Source: Candidatus Saccharimonadota bacterium (GTDB lineage: Bacteria > Patescibacteriota > Saccharimonadia > Saccharimonadales > UBA4665). From it: 64,000 bases of DNA. Location: assembly GCA_014377695.1 (NCBI GenBank), contig JACMPA010000009.1, positions 62,001 to 126,000 of the forward strand, in the 5' to 3' direction. Both the position numbers and the translations under genes were made by a program. Positions 1 through 8,988 of the stretch are shown one piece after another. Position 1 is the stretch's first letter, and each line of letters starts with the position of its first letter. Below the pieces are notes generated by a model that was not told the origin of the DNA, searched no databases, and saw nothing but the letters and a program-made list of their open reading frames with translations.

Positions 1-605
1 TCCTATTCGACGAAATCGAAAAAGCTCATCCAGACGTATTTAATATGATGTTGCAAATGCTGGAAGACGGCTACCTTACCGATGCCAAGGGGCGCCGCAT
101 CGATTTTACGAACACGATTGTTATCATGACTAGTAACATCGGAGCTGAAAAGTTACAAAAAGAAGCCAATTTTGGGTTCCACGCCGACAAACGCAGTGAC
201 CTTGAAGACCTAGAAGCCATGCATGAGAAAAACAGTGAGCTTGTCAGTGACGAATTAAAGAAAATGCTGCGACCAGAATTCTTGAATCGCATCGACAAAA
301 CCATCATATTCCATGCCCTTACCAAAAAAGATATCTTTAATATTATTGATTTGCAAATCGATGAACTTAAATCGCGACTCCAGAAAAAGGGCCTCAGTGT
401 CCAATTGACCCCAGCAGCTAAACAATACTTGCTCGAAAAGGGATACGACGCCAAGAATGGAGTGCGGCCTCTTCGACGGCTAATACAAGATACTGTAGAG
501 GATCAAGTGGCAATGGGTCTACTAGAAGATAAGTACCTCAAAGGTGAAATCATTCAAGTCGCGGCCAAAAACGGCAAGCTGTCATACGCAATCACCAGTG
601 AGTAA
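1..605 (+). CDS. clpC: ClpC/ClpB-type AAA+ ATPase, C-terminal part (5' truncated by window edge)
   Basis: Frame opens upstream of the ORF-track start (LFDEIEKAHPDVFNMMLQMLEDGYLTDAKGRRIDFTNTIVIMTSN) followed by RPEFLNRID and GVRPLRRLIQ, typical of the Clp D2 and C-terminal domain. Confidence 0.9.
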   Translation, partial: LFDEIEKAHPDVFNMMLQMLEDGYLTDAKGRRIDFTNTIVIMTSNIGAEKLQKEANFGFHADKRSDLEDLEAMHEKNSELVSDELKKMLRPEFLNRIDKTIIFHALTKKDIFNIIDLQIDELKSRLQKKGLSVQLTPAAKQYLLEKGYDAKNGVRPLRRLIQDTVEDQVAMGLLEDKYLKGEIIQVAAKNGKLSYAITSE

Positions 606-666
606 TAACCGAGCTGCATTCATATTAATTTCCTGCTACAGTAACTGGAGCAAATAGATTGTCCTA

Positions 667-1671
667 ATGATGCCAACTACTACTAATAAAAATACTAAAT
701 CAAAGTCATTATTACTCCAGCTTGGGGTAGTGCTCGTGGTGTTAGGTGTATTTGCGGTGGCATTTACCCAACGACAGGCGCTGATCGACTGGTTGAAGCT
801 CCGCGGCTACACAGCGCCAGCTGCAGTCACCCAGCTTACAGTTGAAGACACTATGACCCCATACGCCCGGAAAGTCTTTTATGTAAACAAGCCAGCCCTG
901 GAAGACAAGACTGCGTTCACACAGTGCAAAATCGGTGGCGAGCAATCAATCGTGCTTGGTTGTTACCACGGCCCCCAAAACGGTATATTTGTCTTAACGG
1001 TGACTGATCCACGGTTAGAAGGAGTCGAGCAGGTGACAGCAGCCCACGAAATGCTCCATGCGGCTTACGATAGATTATCTAGCTCTGAGCGGGCGGATAT
1101 TGACCGACAACTCCGTGCCTACTTTAATAACGGATTAAAAGACGAGCGGGTTCGGCAGACGATTGATGCTTACCGCAGTAGTGAACCTAATGACATAACG
1201 AATGAGATGCATTCGATACTGGGAACGGAAGTTAATGATTTACCGGCCTCGTTAGAAAAATATTACACCCGGTACTTCGATGACCGCAGCAAAGTCGTAG
1301 CCTTTGCTGTGCAGTACCAAGCAGAGTTTACCTCACGTCAGGACGCCATTAAGGCTAATGACGCCCAGCTGAAGGAGTTGAAAGTGCAAATCGATGCTTT
1401 GCAGGCCGACCTAAAAACTCGGCAAAAAGATCTAGACGATGAATCGGCGCGGATGCAACAGCTACAAAATAGTGGTGATTCCCGAGCCTACAATGCTGGT
1501 GTGCCCGCCTTTAATGCCAGCGTAAACAGCTTTAATGCTGAGGTAAGTCGGGTCCAGTCGCTCATAGACCGTTACAATGCATTGGTGGCTACCCGGAACT
1601 CTATTGTCCTCGAAGCGCAGCAACTAACCAACGAGATAGATAGCAAAGTCGCGCCCGCTGGTTCTAGGTGA
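667..1671 (+). CDS. Membrane-anchored protein with HExxH (HEMLH) metalloprotease-like motif and C-terminal coiled coil
   Basis: N-terminal TM (SLLLQLGVVLVVLGVFAVAF), TAAHEMLHAAYDRL, downstream NEMHSILGTE, heptad-rich C-terminus. Confidence 0.7.
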   Translation: MMPTTTNKNTKSKSLLLQLGVVLVVLGVFAVAFTQRQALIDWLKLRGYTAPAAVTQLTVEDTMTPYARKVFYVNKPALEDKTAFTQCKIGGEQSIVLGCYHGPQNGIFVLTVTDPRLEGVEQVTAAHEMLHAAYDRLSSSERADIDRQLRAYFNNGLKDERVRQTIDAYRSSEPNDITNEMHSILGTEVNDLPASLEKYYTRYFDDRSKVVAFAVQYQAEFTSRQDAIKANDAQLKELKVQIDALQADLKTRQKDLDDESARMQQLQNSGDSRAYNAGVPAFNASVNSFNAEVSRVQSLIDRYNALVATRNSIVLEAQQLTNEIDSKVAPAGSR

Positions 1672-1706
1672 TACACTGGCTATAACAGAGAAGCAAGGTA
1701 GGAATA

Positions 1707-3053
1707 ATGGCTAAAAAACCTGTTAGTCGGTTTGTATGTAATAATTGCGGCGCTGTGACTAGTTCCTGGGCAGGACGTTGTTCGCAGTGTGGCGAATGGA
1801 ACACGATTACCGAAGAAGCTACCATCGTTGTCGGTGGCAACAATGTTTCGAATGGCACTAAGCTGCAATCGGCCGCCGTGGACAGCGTCGTCGCGCACGA
1901 CGTCGCGCGCCTAACGTCCGGTATTGGCGAGATTGATGATGTGTTCGGTGGCGGTATTGTGGCCGGCAGTGTTAGCCTGATTGCCGGACAGCCTGGCATT
2001 GGTAAAAGCACACTTTTGCTACAGTTAGCCTATGCCGTGGCTGGGAAAGTGCCAGTTCTCTACGTAAGCGGCGAGGAGTCAACGCACCAAGTAGGTTTGC
2101 GAGCGGAACGACTAGGAACTCTTCGCCCTGAACTGCAATTAGCTACAAGCACTTCAGCTGACGACGTCGCGGCCACTATTGCTGGTAGTGACTTTAAATT
2201 AGTTATCGTAGACTCGATTCAGACTATGAGCGCGGCGGCAGTGGCTTCGGCGGCTGGGACAGTATCGCAAATCACTAATAGCACCCAGCTACTAACCATG
2301 GCAGCCAAACAATCGGATACAGCTATTATCTTAGTGGGTCATGTAACAAAAGAAGGCTCGATAGCTGGGCCAAAAGTATTGGAGCATGTCGTAGACGTGG
2401 TTTTGCAGCTAGAGGGCGACCGCTATGGGGGTTTTAAGATACTTAGAGCCATCAAGAACCGATTCGGCTCTACAAACGAAACAGGTATCTTTGAAATGGT
2501 TAATGCTGGCTTACAGCCAGTCCTAAACCCCTCGGCGGCTTTGCTCGCCGAGCGCCAGATAACGGACGGTTCAGTTGTGTTGGCTACAATCGAGGGTACC
2601 CGACCGCTCTTGGTAGAGGTGCAAGCATTGGTTAACAAAACTAGTTATGGATACCCTAAGCGCGCTGCTAGTGGCTATGACCTAAACCGCCTTAATTTAC
2701 TGGTCGCGATGCTTGAACGTCGGACGAAGCTTAACTTATCAGAGCAGGATATATATATCAACATCGTTGGCGGTATGCGCATTACTGAACCCGCAGCCGA
2801 TCTAGCTATATGTATGGCAATCGCTTCGGCTGCCAAAGGTATGCAACTGAAAAAGAATGCGGCTGTGTTTGGCGAAATCGGGCTCTCTGGAGAAATTCGC
2901 CACGTACCGCAGATCGAGAAACGCGTTGCCGAGGCCAAGAAACTTGGCTTCGAAACCGCAATCGGACCCAAGCAAATTGGCAACACCAAGCTGCCATTCT
3001 TGCACGGCGTCGCGACAATTCGCGACGCTCTGAATACCTTTTTAGAAAGTTAA
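1707..3053 (+). CDS. radA: DNA repair protein RadA
   Basis: N-terminal C4 zinc finger (CNNCGAVTSSWAGRCSQCGEW), Walker A GQPGIGKST, KNRFGSTNETGIFEM motif, Lon-like C-terminus. Confidence 0.97.
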   Translation: MAKKPVSRFVCNNCGAVTSSWAGRCSQCGEWNTITEEATIVVGGNNVSNGTKLQSAAVDSVVAHDVARLTSGIGEIDDVFGGGIVAGSVSLIAGQPGIGKSTLLLQLAYAVAGKVPVLYVSGEESTHQVGLRAERLGTLRPELQLATSTSADDVAATIAGSDFKLVIVDSIQTMSAAAVASAAGTVSQITNSTQLLTMAAKQSDTAIILVGHVTKEGSIAGPKVLEHVVDVVLQLEGDRYGGFKILRAIKNRFGSTNETGIFEMVNAGLQPVLNPSAALLAERQITDGSVVLATIEGTRPLLVEVQALVNKTSYGYPKRAASGYDLNRLNLLVAMLERRTKLNLSEQDIYINIVGGMRITEPAADLAICMAIASAAKGMQLKKNAAVFGEIGLSGEIRHVPQIEKRVAEAKKLGFETAIGPKQIGNTKLPFLHGVATIRDALNTFLES

Positions 3054-3119
3054 TTTTGACTTTGTTGACTTAACAACCTCGAGAAACAGAATAGCTGACC
3101 ACGTAGTAGTAAAAGATTG

Positions 3120-6100
3120 TTAGTTAAAGCTTATTGCTTGCGTATGCCCTTGAGTATCACTCAATAAGCCGTTGTCTTTGTAATTGGCCGGGGACGTACA
3201 TGCTCCGTCAGATGCCGGTGCACTACATACGATATTTGTCCCCTGGCTCGCTGTTACGGTCCCGCCGCCGCCGCTCCATCGAACCGTTGTTTTGCCACCA
3301 GCATGACTTGCACCGGTAAAGCTCAGGTTAGCGCTCGCGACAGCGGCCTGGAAATTAAATGCTTCACTCGTTCCAGTGCCTGAAAATAGCACACTGTCGA
3401 CAACTAAAGCGGTGACGGCTGCTTGTTGATCGGCCGGTGGTTTGTAGGTACAGGATGAGTCGGTGTACACATCACTCGAACTAGCCGGAATGGTCAAATT
3501 ACAGATCGTTTGACCGGCGATCTGAATGGCAATCGTTCCAGCCGGTGCTGTGGTGTATTCGCCACCTGATAGTGGTTTACCACCAGCCTGCTGGCTGGCA
3601 GTTACCGTGATTGCGTAGTTTCCATTGCTTCCGGCTACACTAACACTGACTAAGGGAGCAGGATCATTACAAGAGTGAACATCGTCAGTAGCTACGGTGG
3701 TAGTCGTACCGGTAGTCTTCGCAGCCGTTTTAGTACTGGCCTTGCCGCCACTCCAGAGGTCAATGTTCCAACTGGCCGCATTGCCGTTTAATTGGACACT
3801 TTTAGCTAGTTCAGGCGTGCAACTTGTGGCTATTTTACCAGAAACTTTATCGAGGGTTGCCGAACTAGCTGGTTTGGAAGAGCCACCTTCGTACCATGCA
3901 GGGTATAGGTCATTGGTAGGACTTGGAGGAACCTCACCGTTACTCGATATCTTACGGTTCAGGACGTATGCTGCACTAGTTTTGACTCCAGCAGGCTGAG
4001 TCCAGTTAGCAGCCGGTTGTTCGGCGTGTGCAGCTTCCATGAGGCCACGGGTGACCGGCTCGGTAAGAGTTTCCATCTGTGCCCCATATTGTTGAATGTT
4101 TACGTTACCTTTGTTGTTACCAACCCAGGTTGCGACCGCGTATTTAGCTGACCAGCTAGTCATGAGTCCGTCAAATCCGTAGTTGGTCGTTCCAGTCTTG
4201 ACTGCGAACTTCCAACCGTTGAAGCGGTGGAACTTATATCCGAATGATCCAAGTTTAGTGCAGTTAGTCTCGGTGCAGCTCCCTGGCAGGTAACTGGCTT
4301 TCGGGTCACTCGCCATGTCATTAACTATGTAGGCGGCGTCTTCTTTGATGACTTGTTTTGGTTTTGGTTGGGTCCACTTGTATATCTCTTTTGTACTGGA
4401 ATCTTTAATAGACAATATGTAGGTTCTGGGGATGGCCTTGCCAAGCCGGGCTATAGTTGAGAGGCCATTTACGTGGTCGTCGAGGTGGAGGTATGATCCG
4501 TCGCCAATTGCGGATGCACCATAACACTGGGTTTTGACAGTCCTGAGCTCATCGCTGTAACAGTTGTAGGCGCTACCCTTGTTGTACTGATTTGCCATCA
4601 TGGCACTTGCAGTGCTAATAACTTTGTTGATTGACTTCACTTTTGTAGCGGTTGTGTCGTTAGGGTCAGCTGAGTACATTGCTTTGATCGCCGGAATGTT
4701 GCGGGAGCCGCCGAGGGCATAGCGTAATGTTACAGGACCAGGGAACTTATTGTCGTAATCATATGCAGCTGGTGATGTGCCATCAGCGCACGGTGCAGCT
4801 CCCTTGGCAAACGGGTTATGGTCACAGGTATTTGGGTATCCAGGAAGAGCTTGTTTTGTGTCGTAGAATACTGAACCGGCACCGACATTATTGTTGTTAT
4901 CTATAAGCGTCGCATAGTCGTACGGCTTAAAGCTTGAGCCGGGCGAAATTTCTTCACTGGCTGCGTAATTGTTCTGACCATGATCTTCATTGTTGAAATC
5001 TGTACCACCGACCAAGGCTTTGATTTGTCCGGTTTGGACTTCTTCAAGTACCGTTGCTTGTTCGTCGGCCAAGCCACGGGTTAATTTATTGACGTTAGCA
5101 ATATTGTTTTGGACTAACTGGTCCGCGCTATCCTGCAGTGCCATGTCGAGCGTCGTTGTGATGTGCCAACCACCTAGCTTAACAGTGTCAGATCCATATT
5201 TCTGGGCTAGCTCATGCTTGGCGGCTTGTACAAAATACGGTGCTTTGATGCCAGTGTATTTGGACCGTTGCAGAGGTTTGACTTGGGCTAGGATATCAGT
5301 CTTTTTGGCAGCGTCGGCCTGGGTACGGCTTACGAGCTTTTGATTGACCATTTGATCCAAGATGTAATCGCTACGGGCTTTAAGTAACTGTTTGTCGAAT
5401 GTATTACCAGCGTCTGGATTGAACTGCGTGCTGCCGTAGGGTGAATACGTGGATGGTGCCTTTGGTATGGCAGCAAGCATGGCTGCCTGAGCCAGTGTTA
5501 TATTCTTAGCACTGACGCCAAAATAATCTTGGGAAGCGGCTTCAACACCATATTCAACACCGCCATATGGCGCAATGTTTAGATAGGCATTCAGAATGTC
5601 GTCCTTTTTGTACTCGCGCTCTAGTTCAACGGCTAAAATCAACTCTTTAACTTTGCGGGTGATGGTGCGGTTATCGGTCCATTGCTGGTTTAATTTTACA
5701 AGCTGCTGAGTGATGGTAGAGCCACCTTGCTTGGCGCCGCCACCAAACACATCGTGCACACCGGCGCGGGTAATTCCTCGAACGTCAAATGCACCATGAT
5801 TGTAGAAATCTTTATCTTCGATGGCAACAGTTGCTTGTTTGACGAAAGGCGAAATGTTGTTGCCTTCTACTGGTGTACGTTTAACCGTGTCATAATCTTG
5901 CCACAGTAGTATCTTGTCTGTCCTATCCATGTAGACATTGCTTCCACCAAGCTTATCGCCAGAAATATCTTTAATCTTCGGCAGGTCTTTGCGAAAATAA
6001 GCAAATAGGCCAATAACGATCAAGAAGCCGGCAACAATACCAACACCAGTAATCTTAAGAGCCATAATGGCACCTTCACGGCTGAACCAATATTTTATGA

Positions 6101-6311
6101 CTCGCTTTGGATGCATGCGGTGCAAGATGCGCTTCCATGGTTCCTTAGGCAGAGTACTAAGATAAGCTGCTTTACGTGTCGAACGAAGTAATTTGCGGTT
6201 CTTGATGCGGTCACCGAAACTACGGTGTAGTGTGACTGATTTATTAGAAACTCCCTTGTGGGCTGTAGCGGAACGGCGCGGGCGACCCGCTGATTTTTTT
6301 GATTCACTCAT
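3120..6311 (-). CDS. Class A penicillin-binding protein (transglycosylase/transpeptidase) with long C-terminal extension
   Basis: GT51 motifs (EDKDFYNHGAFDVRGITRA, GGSTITQQLVK) and transpeptidase motifs SSFK, SRN, KTGTT; N-terminal TM; Ser/Thr/Ala-rich beta-like C-terminus. Confidence 0.95.
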   Translation of the reverse strand: MSESKKSAGRPRRSATAHKGVSNKSVTLHRSFGDRIKNRKLLRSTRKAAYLSTLPKEPWKRILHRMHPKRVIKYWFSREGAIMALKITGVGIVAGFLIVIGLFAYFRKDLPKIKDISGDKLGGSNVYMDRTDKILLWQDYDTVKRTPVEGNNISPFVKQATVAIEDKDFYNHGAFDVRGITRAGVHDVFGGGAKQGGSTITQQLVKLNQQWTDNRTITRKVKELILAVELEREYKKDDILNAYLNIAPYGGVEYGVEAASQDYFGVSAKNITLAQAAMLAAIPKAPSTYSPYGSTQFNPDAGNTFDKQLLKARSDYILDQMVNQKLVSRTQADAAKKTDILAQVKPLQRSKYTGIKAPYFVQAAKHELAQKYGSDTVKLGGWHITTTLDMALQDSADQLVQNNIANVNKLTRGLADEQATVLEEVQTGQIKALVGGTDFNNEDHGQNNYAASEEISPGSSFKPYDYATLIDNNNNVGAGSVFYDTKQALPGYPNTCDHNPFAKGAAPCADGTSPAAYDYDNKFPGPVTLRYALGGSRNIPAIKAMYSADPNDTTATKVKSINKVISTASAMMANQYNKGSAYNCYSDELRTVKTQCYGASAIGDGSYLHLDDHVNGLSTIARLGKAIPRTYILSIKDSSTKEIYKWTQPKPKQVIKEDAAYIVNDMASDPKASYLPGSCTETNCTKLGSFGYKFHRFNGWKFAVKTGTTNYGFDGLMTSWSAKYAVATWVGNNKGNVNIQQYGAQMETLTEPVTRGLMEAAHAEQPAANWTQPAGVKTSAAYVLNRKISSNGEVPPSPTNDLYPAWYEGGSSKPASSATLDKVSGKIATSCTPELAKSVQLNGNAASWNIDLWSGGKASTKTAAKTTGTTTTVATDDVHSCNDPAPLVSVSVAGSNGNYAITVTASQQAGGKPLSGGEYTTAPAGTIAIQIAGQTICNLTIPASSSDVYTDSSCTYKPPADQQAAVTALVVDSVLFSGTGTSEAFNFQAAVASANLSFTGASHAGGKTTVRWSGGGGTVTASQGTNIVCSAPASDGACTSPANYKDNGLLSDTQGHTQAISFN

Positions 6312-6567
6312 AGTTCTAGGTGTTAGCCCCTCTCATGTCTCTATCTAACATGTCATTATACAGGCACGTGACCCGTCTGGCCTAGGAAGGATTAACGGAA
6401 TAGAATTTTTTGATAAGTCACAATCACTCATATGTATACGCTGAAGTATACCAAATATACTGCAAGTAACTACGTATTTTATGGGAGGCCTCAGCTTCCT
6501 TCCAGGCACGCTGGCCGCACCGTAGGAGATACGGTATACTTATTCGTACTACTCGCCCAATAAATAA

Positions 6568-7848
6568 GTGATAAATCAAACTACTATGCAATCAGCCGAT
6601 TCTAAACTTTCTCAAGAACTCGCCTGGCGCGGATTTGTAAATCAGACGACTTACAACTCTCCAGCGGCTTTAGATGGCGAAGCAATTAGCTTTTACCTCG
6701 GTGTTGACCCTAGTGCCAACAGCATGACAGTCGGTAACTTAGCGATGATGATGTTGGTCCGGCATTTTATCAGCCATGGACACAAAGCCTTCCTGTTAGT
6801 AGGTGGTGCTACCGGTATGATTGGCGACCCTGACGGTAAGAAACAGGAGCGCGAGCTGCTAACTCTAGAGCAAATCGAGCACAATAAACAAGCGATAGCC
6901 CGGCAATACAGCCAAGTCCTTGAAGGCCAAGATTTCGAACTAGTAGACAACTATGACTGGTTCAAAGGCCTCGGCTATCTGGACTTTCTGCGTACAGTCG
7001 GCAAGCATGTCCCGATGCGTCAAATGTTGAGTCGTGATTTTGTCCAGAGCCGATTAGGCGAAGATAGCACCGGCATTAGCTATGCCGAATTCAGCTACTC
7101 ACTGATTCAAGGCTATGATTTTTTGCATTTACACCGCGAACATGGCGTAACACTACAGATTTCAGGTGCCGACCAGTGGGGAAATTGTATTACGGGTGTT
7201 GACTTAACCCGCCGCATTACGGGTGATGAGGTGCACGTTTGGAGCGCACCTTTGATTATTAATAATACTACTGGCGTAAAATTTGGAAAAAGCGAGGCTG
7301 GTGCCGTTTGGCTTGATCCACTCAAAACAACCCCGACGCAGTTCTATCAATTTTGGATTAATGCTGATGATGCTGGCGTCGAAAACTATTTGAAGATCTA
7401 TACTCTACTAATGCAAGCTGAAATAGAGCAAATCATGCAGGCTCATCATGATAATCCATCGGCACGTGTCGCCCAGACGCGCTTAGCACAAGAAGCGACA
7501 ACTATAGTTCACGGTAACGAGACTATGTTAACTGCCGCAGCAGTCACTGAATATTTAACCGGAAAAAAACCCGTGGGTGACGCTGATGCCGAGGAGCTTA
7601 GCGCCTTGCGGACAGAAATCGCGTTACTAAGCACCACTGACACTGGCTCAATTGTCGATGCGCTGGTGCACGGTGGGCTAGCATCGTCAAACACCGAGGC
7701 TCGACGCCTGTTGCAGGCCAATGCCATCGCTATAAACGGACAGAAAATTGACCGCGAAGCATTTGAGCCGGTTGACTTTCAAAATGGTCGGTTGCTATTG
7801 CGAAAAGGCCGAGCATTCAAAGATTCCGCTTTGGTTGAACTAAGCTAG
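6568..7848 (+). CDS. tyrS: Tyrosyl-tRNA synthetase (GTG start, or ATG at 6586)
   Basis: Class I aaRS fold, TyrS-specific GADQWGNCITG and KFGKS, C-terminal S4 domain. Confidence 0.96.
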   Translation: MINQTTMQSADSKLSQELAWRGFVNQTTYNSPAALDGEAISFYLGVDPSANSMTVGNLAMMMLVRHFISHGHKAFLLVGGATGMIGDPDGKKQERELLTLEQIEHNKQAIARQYSQVLEGQDFELVDNYDWFKGLGYLDFLRTVGKHVPMRQMLSRDFVQSRLGEDSTGISYAEFSYSLIQGYDFLHLHREHGVTLQISGADQWGNCITGVDLTRRITGDEVHVWSAPLIINNTTGVKFGKSEAGAVWLDPLKTTPTQFYQFWINADDAGVENYLKIYTLLMQAEIEQIMQAHHDNPSARVAQTRLAQEATTIVHGNETMLTAAAVTEYLTGKKPVGDADAEELSALRTEIALLSTTDTGSIVDALVHGGLASSNTEARRLLQANAIAINGQKIDREAFEPVDFQNGRLLLRKGRAFKDSALVELS

Positions 7849-7879
7849 CACTATATACTGGGTAGGAGAAATAATTATT

Positions 7880-8683
7880 ATGGCCAAAGATACTATCACT
7901 AGCACCACGCAAACCTCAAAGCAGCGTCGTAAAGCTGATCAATATAACGATCCGCACCATAACTATCGTCAATACTGGGATGGTCGTGAATACGAGCATG
8001 CCGCCGAAGAAATAGCTATCCAACGTTTGCTCAAAGGTAAAAGGTTTGATCACGCAGTAGATGTTGGCGGTGGCTTTGGTCGCTTGTGTCTCCTCCTCGA
8101 GAAATACGCTACTAAAGTAACCTTAGCTGAGCCAAGCCAGCAACAGCTTGACCTAGCGCAAGACTTTCTGAAAAATCACCCAGAAGTAGAGCGTAAGTTA
8201 CTTCAGGCCGGTGATTTGAAATTTAAAGACGCTAGTATCGATTTGTTGACCATGGTTCGGGTGATGCATCATTTACCTGATCCGAGTCCAGAATTTGATG
8301 AAATCGCTCGTGTTTTAACTGACGATGGCTACGCCATCGTCGAGGTCGCGAGCTATGCGCACGCGCGCAACCGCATCAAGCACTGGACTCACGGGAAGCG
8401 CATCCCAGCTAAGCCCGTTGACATTCGCTCTGAAGCAAACAAGCGGAACAAAGATGAAATTCCCTTCGTAAACCACAATCCGCGCACTGTGATTCGCCAG
8501 TTCGAACATGCTGGTTTACGGGTAGAGCGAGTTCTATCGGTATCGAACCTGCGTAGCACGACGCTTAAGAAGCACGTGCCAATGGGAGTGATGCTTACTG
8601 TTGAAAAGCTTTTGCAGCAACCGCTCTCCAGTGTCTACTTCGGGCCAAGCATCTTTTTCCTTGTAAAAAAAATCTCGAAATAA
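7880..8683 (+). CDS. Class I SAM-dependent methyltransferase
   Basis: Motif I VDVGGGFGRL, post-motif LLTMVRVMHHLPDP; SD GGTAGGAG upstream. Confidence 0.85.
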   Translation: MAKDTITSTTQTSKQRRKADQYNDPHHNYRQYWDGREYEHAAEEIAIQRLLKGKRFDHAVDVGGGFGRLCLLLEKYATKVTLAEPSQQQLDLAQDFLKNHPEVERKLLQAGDLKFKDASIDLLTMVRVMHHLPDPSPEFDEIARVLTDDGYAIVEVASYAHARNRIKHWTHGKRIPAKPVDIRSEANKRNKDEIPFVNHNPRTVIRQFEHAGLRVERVLSVSNLRSTTLKKHVPMGVMLTVEKLLQQPLSSVYFGPSIFFLVKKISK

Positions 8684-8684
8684 T

Positions 8685-8984
8685 GTGCGCATCAAATCGA
8701 TAGCCTTAACCGCCACCAGTGCGGTCGTACTTGTAGCAAGCTTCATCATTATGGAGCAAACGCTCCTGTCGACATACAGCTTAGCCGGGACTGACTGCAT
8801 AGCAACATCTAGCTATAACCAGCGCTGCCCAGACGCTGAGCGTACGATTCAACACAATCAAATAGTCACTCGAGCCTGTATCGGATTGTTGGTTATAAGT
8901 CTCGGGGGGATCGGTCTTGGAATTTTCCTGATGACTAAGCCCATGAACAGAAAACCACCTGCCGTTCGTAAACCGGTATACTAG
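8685..8984 (+). CDS. Small two-TM membrane protein, unknown function (GTG start next to upstream stop)
   Basis: Open frame adjacent to the methyltransferase stop; two hydrophobic segments flanking a short Cys-containing loop. Confidence 0.55.
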   Translation: MRIKSIALTATSAVVLVASFIIMEQTLLSTYSLAGTDCIATSSYNQRCPDAERTIQHNQIVTRACIGLLVISLGGIGLGIFLMTKPMNRKPPAVRKPVY

Positions 8985-8988
8985 TCAA

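Noticed and set aside
71-454. Long antisense ORFs opposite clpC, rpoB, rpoC, tuf and ribosomal protein genes (for example 71-454 -, 22548-23066 -, 34046-34567 -)
   Set aside because: They lie opposite strongly supported CDSs, have biased composition (Ser/Arg-rich or Val/Phe-rich) and no SD or family features; they are codon-bias shadows.
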